DNA from: a cyanobacterium endosymbiont of Epithemia clementina EcSB
GTDB taxonomy: Bacteria > Cyanobacteriota > Cyanobacteriia > Cyanobacteriales > Microcystaceae
Length of the DNA stretch: 64,000 nucleotides
Assembly: GCF_029919255.1 (NCBI RefSeq)
Contig: NZ_CP123991.1
Span: 1,419,110-1,483,109, forward strand
Direction: 5' to 3'
Numbering within the stretch: position 1 is the stretch's first letter; each line of letters begins with the position of its first letter. Under the pieces are notes generated by a model. The model worked only from the letters and a program-made list of their open reading frames with translations, searched no databases and was not told the origin of the DNA. Positions 32,601 through 40,360 of the stretch are shown piece after piece. Made by a program: the position numbers and the translations under genes.

Positions 32601-32667
32601 GTCAGAAATGGCTAGAATTCAGCAAGAGGAAAACAAAAATTATATTCAATTAAGTTTAGAATTTTAG
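29632..32667 (+). CDS. Plasmid-type replication protein (CyRepA1/DUF3854-like)
   Basis: A 1011-aa protein, the largest in the window. The N-terminal part has a Toprim-like DUF3854 region: CITEGAKKAGALLTAGYPAI at about residue 156, then KIYIAFDQDSKP at about 213. A helicase-type ATPase follows: Walker A SPIGTGKTKAIE at about 322, Walker B-like LIIIDEVEQVLWHG at about 407, and a motif VI-like SVCQSIGRIRDNIPR at about 615. This primase/helicase layout matches the replication proteins of small cyanobacterial plasmids. I start at ATG 29632, preceded by GAAGGG, rather than the upstream TTG. No partition or copy-control gene is adjacent and the neighbours are chromosomal, so it is probably a chromosomal copy. 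The exact role is inferred. Confidence 0.75.
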   Translation: MNHRQEWQNSGVDEQLINLNVTALEGTSPLEYLFYSDALPRRNDGRVNNSILRRYKHTERGGWWCSGVDLLTGGEDLWGCFKPNSPRMSYDEHKSIKYEHPPKTSAGVFALRVPLHLWRQLAQRHHLNITPEEINNQLPDLGFWQWVINNPSIPLCITEGAKKAGALLTAGYPAIALPGINNGYRTPRDKLGNRIGKSRLIPQLEKLAISGRKIYIAFDQDSKPSTIKEVNSAIRKLGSLFTRAGCQVNVIVWLPKWGKGVDDFLAHKGLKTFDEAYEKALSLETWKAQGLSQLTYPSDVELNTRYLGDLSIPINAKLVGIKSPIGTGKTKAIEKIVEQAIARKQKILVIGHRVKLVEQLCQRFQIPYLTEIKKNNIENIKGCGLCIDSLHPNSLSKFNPSDWIDSLIIIDEVEQVLWHGLNSKTCKENRVSILRTFKKLLEQNLEFQGKIVIADADLSDISLDYLISLMGIKLKPFIVINNWKSNNKEAWGVYNYPETTPQEWLKDLVQHIQQGGKPFVCLSAQKLTSKWGTQTLEFYLKKRFPEVRILRIDSESLTDPNHNAYQSINHLNQILLNYDIILASPSIETGVSIDIKDHFTSVWGLAQGIQTATSVCQSIGRIRDNIPRYLWCASYGFNKVGNGSTSIPNLLTSSNRVTQLNIKLLQQSDLEALDDIDTEFQAESLLCWAKMAVRVNVSMTHYRESILKNITDQNHPVFRKKKLVKIQETTKHKKCSSNSNNSHQLIKAIESIREQNYKEECLMISQGNEITKQQYQALNKRLVKTVVERHNIKKYNLQKRYCIEVTPQLVALDNEGLYDKLRIHYFLTLGRSYLADRDTILAKKIIEKGQGSLFVPDFNSSQLGGIIGTMEVLGIPVLLMNHERKLKPTDEDLQAMAKIAIKNRTEIKTIMGIGIAKNSSPITIIRRLLDKIGYGLTCIGSKKVDKKRVRVYQVVLPDDARKEVFRQWWIRDEKSPGSSEPWFEEYTNGKSEMARIQQEENKNYIQLSLEF

Positions 32668-32821
32668 AAATTTGCTTTAACCGTTGATCTCAAAAACTAT
32701 ATTTCTTAGAGTGAATTAGATAAAGGTTAGATTTTTAACGAAAAAATAATAAGTTCTTATCTGCGTCGTAACCCCAGGATGAGGAATCAATCTAAGTATA
32801 TTGAAAGAATTAAATATCAGT

Positions 32822-32852
32822 GGGGTATTACCATCGTGGATGGTAATACCCC
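32822..32852. repeat. Hairpin 1 of an overlapping pair (14 bp)
   Basis: GGGGTATTACCATC (32822-32835) pairs with GATGGTAATACCCC (32839-32852), loop GTG. Its 3' arm shares 32846-32852 with hairpin 2, so both cannot form at once. Confidence 0.92.
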
Positions 32853-32889
32853 CGTAGAGACTTTTTATACAGGGTCTCTACGGGGGTAT
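32846..32889. repeat. Hairpin 2 of an overlapping pair (16 bp)
   Basis: ATACCCCCGTAGAGAC (32846-32861) pairs with GTCTCTACGGGGGTAT (32874-32889), loop of 12 with a T5 run. It is much richer in G and C than its surroundings. It could be a bidirectional terminator for the two convergent genes, an attenuator-like switch, or a replication-related site beside the Rep gene. Confidence 0.92.
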
Positions 32890-33010
32890 GAGGCAACAAA
32901 TCAAGAGATCTTTAGATGCAGACTTGTATATTATAGTAACCAGAAAATTTTAGGAGAAACCTAATGGATTTGCTGATCAAATCTTCCCTGAATTTTACGA
33001 CAAAAAAAAT

Positions 33011-34363
33011 TTAACGCATGGTCACAAACTCTTCAGCAGAACTTGGATGAATCCCAATAGTAGCATCAAAATCAGCCTTTTTAGCTCCCATCTTTACTGC
33101 AATCGCTACTCCTTGAATGATTTCGGCAGCATGATCTCCTACCATGTGTGCGCCTAAAACCCTATCACTTTCTTGATGAACAACAAGTTTCATTAAAGTT
33201 TTTTCCTCTTTGTCAGGTAGTACATAATACATAGGCCGAAACTCGCTACTATACACTTTGATAGCATTCTTCCCATATTGTTCTTTAGCTTTTGCTTCAG
33301 TCAATCCTACTGTAGCAGCCTCTGGAGTACTAAAAACGGCAGATGGGACATTTTCATAACTCATTAGATGCGATTTTCCCCCAAATTTGGTGTCAGCGAA
33401 GGCTCGGCCTTCACTAATGGCGACAGGAGTAAGATTAATACGATCTGTACAGTCTCCGACTGCATATATATTCGGTTCGGTGGTTTGACTATATTTATTG
33501 ACAGCGATCGCTCCATTTTGTACTTCAACCTCTGTATTTTCTAATCCTAAGTTCTCTAAGTTAGGGATACGTCCAGTAGCAGCTAACCCAATGGTATCAG
33601 CCAACACCATGTCATTATTGCTATCTCCTTCTAGAGAAATTATTAAACCTTGGTTTGTCTTTTTTACTTCAGAGATGGAACAGTTCTTCAGGATGCGAAT
33701 ACCATGTTTTTCCATAGACTCTTGGATAGTAGATCGGAGATCTTCATCAAACCCTTTCAAGATTTTATCGCGGCGAATAATCTGGATCACATCTGATCCC
33801 AGTCCATGCATAATACAGGCAAATTCTACCCCAATGTAACCGCCTCCCCAAATGACGACGCGCTTGGGTTGTTCAGGTAGCTCAAACATACTATCAGAGG
33901 TTGCTAAATATTCTTTCCCTGGAATGTCAGGTTTAACGGGACGTCCTCCTACAGCAATTAAAACTTTATCAGCGGTAACTTTGGTATCTCCCACTTCTAT
34001 GGTGTTGGGGTCGAGTAATTTACCATGGGCACGATACAGTTGAACATTGGATTTATCCAACATTTTTTGGTAAATACCATTGAGACGATCAACTTCCCTA
34101 TTGATGGCGGCTATCATTTTAGGCCAGTCGAGGATACTTTTAACCGGACTCCATCCGTATCCTTGGGACTCTTCCAAGAGGCTGGGGAAGTGAGAAGTAT
34201 ACACCATTAACTTTTTGGGAATACATCCTCTGTTAACACAGGTTCCCCCTAGACGATTAAATTCTGCTAACCCGACTTTAGCTCCATATTCGGCAGCGCG
34301 TCTAGCAGTAGCAATGCCTCCTGAACCACCACCAATGACGAATAAATCAAAATCAAAACTCAT
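33011..34363 (-). CDS. gor: Glutathione-disulfide reductase
   Basis: An NADPH-dependent flavoenzyme that regenerates reduced glutathione. The 450-aa protein has the FAD site GGGSGGIATARRAAEYGAKV at its N-terminus, the redox-active disulfide in GGTCVNRGCIPKK, the NAD(P)-binding stretch WGGGYIGVEFACIMHGLG, and the C-terminal catalytic His-Glu in IGIHPSSAEEFVTMR. The ending HPSSAEE and the absence of a lipoyl or mercury module favour glutathione reductase over dihydrolipoamide dehydrogenase. A HIP1 octamer lies at 33504-33511 within the gene. With peroxiredoxin in the same window it points to maintained redox defence, useful for an oxygen-sensitive nitrogen fixer. Confidence 0.94.
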   Translation of the reverse strand: MSFDFDLFVIGGGSGGIATARRAAEYGAKVGLAEFNRLGGTCVNRGCIPKKLMVYTSHFPSLLEESQGYGWSPVKSILDWPKMIAAINREVDRLNGIYQKMLDKSNVQLYRAHGKLLDPNTIEVGDTKVTADKVLIAVGGRPVKPDIPGKEYLATSDSMFELPEQPKRVVIWGGGYIGVEFACIMHGLGSDVIQIIRRDKILKGFDEDLRSTIQESMEKHGIRILKNCSISEVKKTNQGLIISLEGDSNNDMVLADTIGLAATGRIPNLENLGLENTEVEVQNGAIAVNKYSQTTEPNIYAVGDCTDRINLTPVAISEGRAFADTKFGGKSHLMSYENVPSAVFSTPEAATVGLTEAKAKEQYGKNAIKVYSSEFRPMYYVLPDKEEKTLMKLVVHQESDRVLGAHMVGDHAAEIIQGVAIAVKMGAKKADFDATIGIHPSSAEEFVTMR

Positions 34364-34934
34364 AATTCTACTAAATCTCCTAAATTATAGGTTGAAACTT
34401 CTACTTTGTGCTTTTTAGCCCAATTTTTTGTCTTAAGACAGTTGGCTATTCAAACACAATAACCATTTCTAATTGCATATTAAACCTTGTTCGTCAGTTT
34501 CTCCAACTTCTGGATATATTGTTACTTTTTTGTCTGATTTAAATTTTCCAACAAATGATAACAATACCACCCGATCATACCTTTTTCTCAGATAGCTAAA
34601 AATTTAGAAAGTTCTAAGGTTTGTTCGACAGATTTAACGAGAAAAATTGACGATATTATTGAATAATATAAATTCAGGTGATGATGATCACAGAAAAATA
34701 TTTAAACTTTTGACTCCGGAAAAATTTTATATAAGTTAAAACTGCAAAAATATTTTTCTGTTATTGTTAGTGATTTAACACTAACAATAACAGTAGATTT
34801 GTTGAAATCTTATTCACAATTTAATTTTAAAACTCCAGTTCATATGAAAAGTAAAATTACTACTTTAAAAACATTGTTCTTTTTAGAAAAAGGAGGACTA
34901 AGTCTGACAACTAGAAAGCTTAGCAAAAATCATA

Positions 34935-34986
34935 AAAACTAAAATATTCCATAAAATTGATTAATTTTATGGAATATTTTAGTTTT
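34935..34986. repeat. Perfect 24-bp hairpin
   Basis: Arms 34935-34958 and 34963-34986 are exact complements with loop GATT. Together with 9134-9184 it is the longest in the window. Confidence 0.92.
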
Positions 34987-35200
34987 CTGATTGAAGAATC
35001 AATTTAATTTAAAAATAGCAAGATACTTATCAAGATATTTTATAAATTAATGATGTATTTTTTAGTTATTAAGTTTCCAATAAAAATGCATGTCCTCTAG
35101 TTTTAGTCTATTCAAATTAAAGGTATTAAAGTTACGTCTAGCTGCTATTTTAGCAGCTAGACAATGGTAAATTACCTATAAAGCAATAGCGTTAGAAAAG

Positions 35201-35236
35201 AATATTTTTGTACTTCTATTGAAGTACAAAAATATT
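35201..35236. repeat. Perfect 16-bp hairpin
   Basis: Arms 35201-35216 and 35221-35236 (AATATTTTTGTACTTC and its complement) with a 4-nt loop. Confidence 0.87.
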
Positions 35237-36068
35237 TTACTCAACCTATTTTAACCATCAAATATAATTGACATATTGACTTAGCTCCTAATATGTCGGC
35301 TTAGTAGTTATTGATGCTAATATCTATCTTTTAATAAATCACAAAATACTTTACATAAAAATGTAATAACAATTAATTTATTTATTTAATAAAAATATTG
35401 ATTGTTATTAATAATTTTATTAATATAATCTAAACAAATTAGCTAAATTAATCATCAAAACTTATAATTTCTATGCCAAAAGTTTCTATGAAAATAAGCG
35501 TTAAAAAACACTTTAATCTCATTAGTAATTAATCCTAATTAATGTCAATTACGCGATATTTTAGGGTTATCCTGTCATAATTTAGTTACTCCATAAGCAT
35601 TAGTTGCTGATTTAAAGTCAATGGCTAAGATATTAGAAGCAGAAACTTATTGTCAATCTTTAGCCTTAACAGAATTTAATATAACTCTTTTAACTAGTGT
35701 TAAGAACATAATAATTGAAGGTAATTTTCAAGACACAATGGGGACAATGTCTGGTATTTTTTTTGTTGTCTGGCCATCTAAACTTTTTTAGTTATTCCTC
35801 TTTAGCTATTAAACTATTAGTTTTAATATAAACCGATACGAAGTTCCTGTCTAAGAAACTAAAAAGAAAATTGATAGTAGTATTATTTGATTTAATCGAC
35901 TTATAAAGGTGTTTATCTACATAATATATGTGATTCTACTTTAAGACTTTGTACTTAAGTACAAGACAAGAAAAAACATAAAAGATCAGACATTAGGAGT
36001 AGTATAAATAATATAAGATAAAGACTAGTTTTAAGAAAAAATAGCTGATAATCTATTAGTAAGCTTAA

Positions 36069-36683
36069 TCATTTCATAGCTGCTAATAAAGCAATAAGAG
36101 CATTATTTTCATGGGAATTAATTTCTTGATCCAACCAAGCAATCCTTACCGCAATGGGAAAGGCACTCGCCGCTACATCCGGGTCAAGTTTTTTTAATAA
36201 TTCTGGTGATTGAGGAACCTTTAGAGCAGATTTGATACTAATCAGAATAGATTGATCTAACTTAAGGGGAGAAAGCTGATTTTCTACCTCATGCCAGTCA
36301 ATCTTATCATGGGGAATTCCTACTTGGATTAAATACGCTAGTAATCTAGACAGTTGCAATTGTTGGCCATCATTCATGTGGTTATAACTACCCTTGGTAA
36401 GGGTATCAATCTTAGAGTGTGATCGCCCAATATGCATTTCCGATGATCGCAGATTTTCAAGAATTTGTTGCCAGTCTTTAGAATCACATGAATCAGGTTT
36501 AGCTACTGTCAGACAAACATGAATGCGTTCAGCCTTAGGAGAAAGTTTAGTCACCCTCGCCTGAACCCCAAGATAACCTAACCAACGAGCAATGGTGTCA
36601 ACTAGAGTCGCTTGGGTAGCTTGAGAATTTGCTAACAAGCGGATTTGAGTTTGAACTAGGGGGCGGACAATTTGGGAGAGCAT
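36069..36683 (-). CDS. Conserved hypothetical protein, unidentified
   Basis: 204 aa with normal codon use and a soluble, mixed alpha/beta composition. It starts MLSQIVRPLVQTQIRLLANS and contains TIARWLGYLGVQARVTKLSP in the first third. No signal peptide, membrane segment or catalytic motif is visible. The repeated use of Leu/Ser and helix-forming segments in the C-terminal half suggests a helical domain. The length and clean frame in the middle of eroded DNA argue that it is a functioning gene; I recognise no family. Neighbouring DNA on both sides is empty. Confidence 0.7.
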   Translation of the reverse strand: MLSQIVRPLVQTQIRLLANSQATQATLVDTIARWLGYLGVQARVTKLSPKAERIHVCLTVAKPDSCDSKDWQQILENLRSSEMHIGRSHSKIDTLTKGSYNHMNDGQQLQLSRLLAYLIQVGIPHDKIDWHEVENQLSPLKLDQSILISIKSALKVPQSPELLKKLDPDVAASAFPIAVRIAWLDQEINSHENNALIALLAAMK

Positions 36684-37592
36684 GATAACTAAGATGCTTT
36701 AATTTCTCTTCTCTCCGTAATATAGATCAATTGTCAAGTTTAATGTTGTCACAAGGATAGCGAAACCAATTTCGAAGAGGAGTGCAAACTATAGTTTTAG
36801 TGTATGTGATTTGGGTGATAAAGTAATTTTTTAGAATAAATAGGTAATTGTTAGGGAATTACTTCTATTTAAGCTTTTTTAGTCTCGGTACTCAATTTTT
36901 GCTCACGAAGTAGATTCGTATTGACTTCTTTAATATTGTTGATTCATGTAATTAATTACCAATATTTGTCAAGATCTCCTAGGATTTCGCTATGTCTGAA
37001 CAAAAAAATAAAGCATGTTCAGGTCTTTACCCAATTTACTTTTATTAAAAGGGTGATAGTTCTTAAAATTAGTAAAACTAAAATTTTACCTATTCATTTA
37101 GCCTTTTCTCCTAAAATTCTTGCTTTTTCTTTGCCTATAATTGTTGCAAACGACACAACTATCAATCTTGATGGTTTTACCAGTTGTGTTTTAATCAAAC
37201 AAGCTTTACTCTTTAAATATTTTTTAAACAAAAAATTGAGCGGATAAATATCAATCTCAAAACCCGTCGGTCGTGTCTTTGCTGAAGTTTATATTAAAAA
37301 TATTTTTAGGAATTAACCAAAATTTTCCACAAAAAACAGTAAAATAGTTATTGCCAACTAACAGCTACATCGCATCAAATAATTAGTTAATAACCCTCAA
37401 CTCGATAGCATATCTAGGGTTTTTCTTTTTTTAAAAAAATAAACTAACTGTTCATAAGATCAAAAACTTACTTTTGGTTAAGTTAAGGACCATACATTAC
37501 AAAAGTCGAGAGTTAGAATATGTCTCTAATTAGTTTATGCTAAAAAGGACAAGGTTTGCTAAACTCTATGAAAATTGTTTTTTCCAACTTTT
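36684..37592. other. Spacer upstream of the PTPS gene
   Basis: A 108-codon frame at 36921-37247 is open but Ile/Leu/Lys-rich and without motif; it may be chance or a relic. A weak stem AACCCT/AGGGTT with a T-rich tail lies at 37392-37430 and could be a terminator left from a lost upstream gene. Confidence 0.4.
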
Positions 37593-38468
37593 ATGGAATG
37601 CATTATTAGCCGCCGCGCTCAATTCTCGGCGAGTCATCGGTATTGGCTACCCGAATTCGATGAAGAGGAAAATCAACGACTATTTGGGGCTTGTACATGG
37701 TTTCCTGGTCACGGACACAACTATGTCCTCTACGTTTCCTTAATTGGAGAAGTCGATCAGTATGGCATGGTGGAAAACCTTTCCACCGTCAAGCGAGTTA
37801 TCAAAAGAGAAGTCACTGGTCAACTCGATTATAGTTATCTCAACGATGTTTGGGAAGAATTCCAACACACTTTACCCACTACTGAAAACCTAGCAAGAGT
37901 TATTTGGCAAAGGTTAGCGCCCTATTTACCTCTTGCTAATATCCAATTATTTGAATACCCCCAATTGTCGGCGCAATACCAAGGAAATGCTATGAAAGCT
38001 AGTTTGACCATTCGGACCCATTTCAGTGCGGCACATCGCTTAGCTCTTCCCGAATTAAGCTTAGAAGAAAATACTAAAATTTATGGAAAATGTGCCCGTC
38101 CTCACGGCCACGGCCACAATTATCATCTCGAAGTTTCCGTTACTGGAGAGATTGATACACGTACAGGAATGTTAGTAGATTTAGTCGCCTTACAAGAGGT
38201 GGTCAAGAACTATGTAGTTGAGCCGTTTGACCATAATTTTCTTAACAAAGATGTTCCTTACTTTGCTCAAGTCGTTCCTACTGCCGAAAATATTGTCCTT
38301 CATATTGCTCAATTACTGCGAAAACCTATTGAAGAACTCGGTGTCGACCTTGATAAAGTTAAATTAATCGAGAGTCCCAACAACTCATGTGAGATTTATT
38401 GTTGTAAGTCTTCTCAACTCCATCAAGGATTAAGACATCAAGAGTCTGTCTTAGCAAGAACTAATTAG
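37593..38468 (+). CDS. queD: Tandem-domain 6-carboxytetrahydropterin synthase/PTPS family
   Basis: 291 aa made of two PTPS/QueD units. Unit 1 (residues 1 to about 130) has RRAQFSASHRYWLPE, GACTWFPGHGHNY and TTENLARVIWQRL. Unit 2 (about 140-285) has THFSAAHRLALPE, GKCARPHGHGHNYHLEV, DHNFLN, TAENIVLHI and IESPNNSCEIYC. Zinc-binding His residues and the family Cys are present in both units, so both could be active. This two-unit form is the usual cyanobacterial architecture. The likely role is 7-deazaguanine (queuosine) precursor or pterin synthesis; sequence alone does not decide. ATG 37593 is chosen over an upstream TTG. Confidence 0.88.
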   Translation: MECIISRRAQFSASHRYWLPEFDEEENQRLFGACTWFPGHGHNYVLYVSLIGEVDQYGMVENLSTVKRVIKREVTGQLDYSYLNDVWEEFQHTLPTTENLARVIWQRLAPYLPLANIQLFEYPQLSAQYQGNAMKASLTIRTHFSAAHRLALPELSLEENTKIYGKCARPHGHGHNYHLEVSVTGEIDTRTGMLVDLVALQEVVKNYVVEPFDHNFLNKDVPYFAQVVPTAENIVLHIAQLLRKPIEELGVDLDKVKLIESPNNSCEIYCCKSSQLHQGLRHQESVLARTN

Positions 38469-38687
38469 GGGATGAAAATTAAGATAAGCTCGCCTAAAAC
38501 TACTAAGAATTGATTTAAGATTAAAACTGGAAGATTACAAAAAGTTGACAGTTGTTTCAAGGAAATTATCTAGCCATCGATGTGTCTGGTAATATGGGCA
38601 AACGCTAGGCGGTATACTAATACTAAATGATGCGACTGTCTTGTCGCCTGCAAAAATCTCCAATCTTAGATTAAGGATAGATGTACG

Positions 38688-39122
38688 ATGGAACCCCAAG
38701 CTCAAGATACGATGGAATTCCAAACTCAAGAAAAAACGATCCCTGAAGGCTTAGATACTGAAGTTCCAGGGACATTGACCCAGCAACCTCCTATGACTGA
38801 TCAGCCTTGGCAAGAGTGGCTAGAACCTGTAGTTGATCTTCTTTCTAATGCCTCTGATTACATTGGACGATGGTTCAACTCCTATAAACAACTGCTGACG
38901 ACTCTCGGCATTGTCATTCTTGCTATAATCAGCGTTAGGATTATTGTGGCGGTTCTCGGAGCAATTAGCGATGTTCCCCTTTTGGCTCCTGTCTTACAAC
39001 TCGTAGGGTTAACTCACGCTGCTTGGTTTGCGTGGCGTTATCTTTGGAAGGCGTCTAACCGCCAAGAGTTAATGGCTGAATTTGATGCCCTAAGAAATCA
39101 AATTTTTGGCGAAAACGCCTAA
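38688..39122 (+). CDS. CAAD/CURT1-type membrane-curvature protein
   Basis: 144 aa: a polar N-terminal 60 residues, then two membrane segments (LLTTLGIVILAIISVRIIVA at about 68-87 and VLQLVGLTHAAWFAWRYLW at about 104-122), then a charged C-terminal helix. DYIGRWFNSYKQ and LWKASNRQELMAEFDALR are characteristic of the CAAD domain, shared by some cyanobacterial aminoacyl-tRNA synthetases and by CURT1/CurT, which bends thylakoid membranes. A good AAGGAT precedes the ATG, and a terminator follows. Intact retention is notable, since chlP in this window is dead. Confidence 0.88.
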   Translation: MEPQAQDTMEFQTQEKTIPEGLDTEVPGTLTQQPPMTDQPWQEWLEPVVDLLSNASDYIGRWFNSYKQLLTTLGIVILAIISVRIIVAVLGAISDVPLLAPVLQLVGLTHAAWFAWRYLWKASNRQELMAEFDALRNQIFGENA

Positions 39123-39141
39123 ATCAAATTTTTGGTCGACT

Positions 39142-39178
39142 AAAATCCCTCCGACTATTGCAGTACGGAGGATTTTTT
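39142..39178 (+). terminator. Rho-independent terminator after the CAAD gene
   Basis: AAAATCCCTCCG pairs with CGGAGGATTTT (one bulged C) around a 12-nt loop, followed by T residues, 20 bases after the CAAD stop codon. Confidence 0.8.
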
Positions 39179-39348
39179 ACCTATATGTCATTAATTTCGT
39201 TGCATATAAACATAAAGGAACCCATTATGACTTAACAAGTATGATATTGTTCAACAGCACATCGGTAAGGATTTTATGATATATTCAGAACCGAAGGTGA
39301 ACGTGAAAGTTTTCCCAAGGTTAGCAGATTTTAGGAGACTTATGACTT

Positions 39349-39948
39349 ATGACGACAGAAGGACGCCTGCAGGTCGGTCAACCTGCGCCAGACTTCACCG
39401 CGACAGCCGTTATCGACCAGGAATTTCAGACCAAAAGACTATCTAGCTATCGTGGCAAATATGTTGTCTTATTGTTCTATCCCTTAGACTTTACCTTTGT
39501 TTGTCCCACTGAAATCATAGCATTTAACGATCACTATGACGAATTTGCCAAACTTAACACAGAAGTTTTGGGGGTATCAGTCGATAGTGAATTCTCTCAT
39601 CTAGCTTGGATTCAAACTGACCGTAAAGAAGGAGGAATTGGTGATATTAATTATCCTCTGATTTCCGATATCAAGAAAGAGATTAGCACTGCCTATAATG
39701 TCTTAGATCCAGAAGCGGGAGTCGCTCTACGAGGACTATTCATCGTTGATAAGGAAGGAATTGTTCAACATTCCACTGTTAACAATCTTTCCTTTGGCCG
39801 TAGTGTTGAGGAAACCTTGCGAACTCTTAAGGCTATTAAACATGTTCAAACTCACCCCGATGAAGTTTGTCCTGTGGATTGGAAAGAAGGAGATAGAACT
39901 ATGATTCCTGATCCTGTGAAAGCTAAAGTATATTTTTCAGCTGTTTAG
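39349..39948 (+). CDS. Typical 2-Cys peroxiredoxin
   Basis: Reduces hydrogen peroxide and organic peroxides with electrons from thioredoxin. 199 aa. The peroxidatic cysteine is C52 in DFTFVCPTE and the resolving cysteine C174 in [10 protein letters not shown], as in chloroplast-type 2-Cys Prx. A GG(I/L)G motif ([10 protein letters not shown]) and a C-terminal YF (VYFSAV) are the features linked to sensitivity to overoxidation, so peroxide signalling or chaperone switching remains possible. AGGAG occurs upstream, with a tiny ATGACTTATGA just before the start. Kept intact, together with gor, in a cell that must protect nitrogenase and live next to a photosynthetic host. Confidence 0.95.
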   Translation: MTTEGRLQVGQPAPDFTATAVIDQEFQTKRLSSYRGKYVVLLFYPLDFTFVCPTEIIAFNDHYDEFAKLNTEVLGVSVDSEFSHLAWIQTDRKEGGIGDINYPLISDIKKEISTAYNVLDPEAGVALRGLFIVDKEGIVQHSTVNNLSFGRSVEETLRTLKAIKHVQTHPDEVCPVDWKEGDRTMIPDPVKAKVYFSAV

Positions 39949-40097
39949 TTGCCCTTTACCTATACTGCACAAAATTCATGAGCCTCCACCTCTACTGGTT
40001 GAAAATCTGGAGTCAAACTCTGCTTGCGGTTGTGAATATCTTAGTTTTGACAGTTGCTCTCAAGGTAATGAATTTTAATTAAGGATAATGTTAATTT
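39949..40097. other. Spacer after the peroxiredoxin gene
   Basis: No feature seen. Confidence 0.5.
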
Positions 40098-40360
40098 TTA
40101 GGGATTTAGATTGCTCACATAAACGTTTTTGGCTTTTCTTAACTGAGGTACGATAAATTGATTGCTACGGAAAATAGGATCTTCAGCTTTTTTTATTATG
40201 ATTTTGTTACATTCAGGCTAGAAGAGCAACAATTTTTTCTCAATTTCTGCTGCCGGTTGTTTACCTTTAGTTAGCATCGCCACTGACTGTATTTTGCCCG
40301 AATCACCCACAACAACTCTTTAAAATCTCTAATTTTTAGCGATGGCAGTCTCTGCTCTTA
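40098..40360 (-). pseudogene. Unidentified decayed gene, frame kept
   Basis: On the minus strand a single frame reads ETAIAKN-stop-RF-stop-RVVVGDSGKIQSVAMLTKGK, then QPAAEIEKKLLLF-stop-PECNKI, then RSNQFIVPQLRKAKNVYVSN, ending at TAA 40098-40100. Three in-frame stops interrupt a plainly protein-like sequence with no indel. I do not recognise the family. It shows the same style of decay as the DUF1997 and TPR pseudogenes. Confidence 0.6.

Larger units (their letters stand above)
32668..33010. other. Convergent spacer with alternative hairpins
   Basis: Lies between the 3' ends of the replication-protein gene and gor. Apart from the GC-rich double hairpin at 32822-32889, no gene is seen; a 61-codon frame here is produced by the hairpin region. 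Confidence 0.6.
34364..36068. other. 1.7-kb gene-poor stretch
   Basis: No intact gene. At about 35590-35790 one plus-strand frame reads ALVADLKSMAKILEAETYCQ, then SLALTEFNITLLTSVKNIII and EGNFQDTMGTMSGIFFVVWP. This looks like the remains of a real protein, but I do not recognise it. Two long hairpins are listed separately. Confidence 0.45.
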
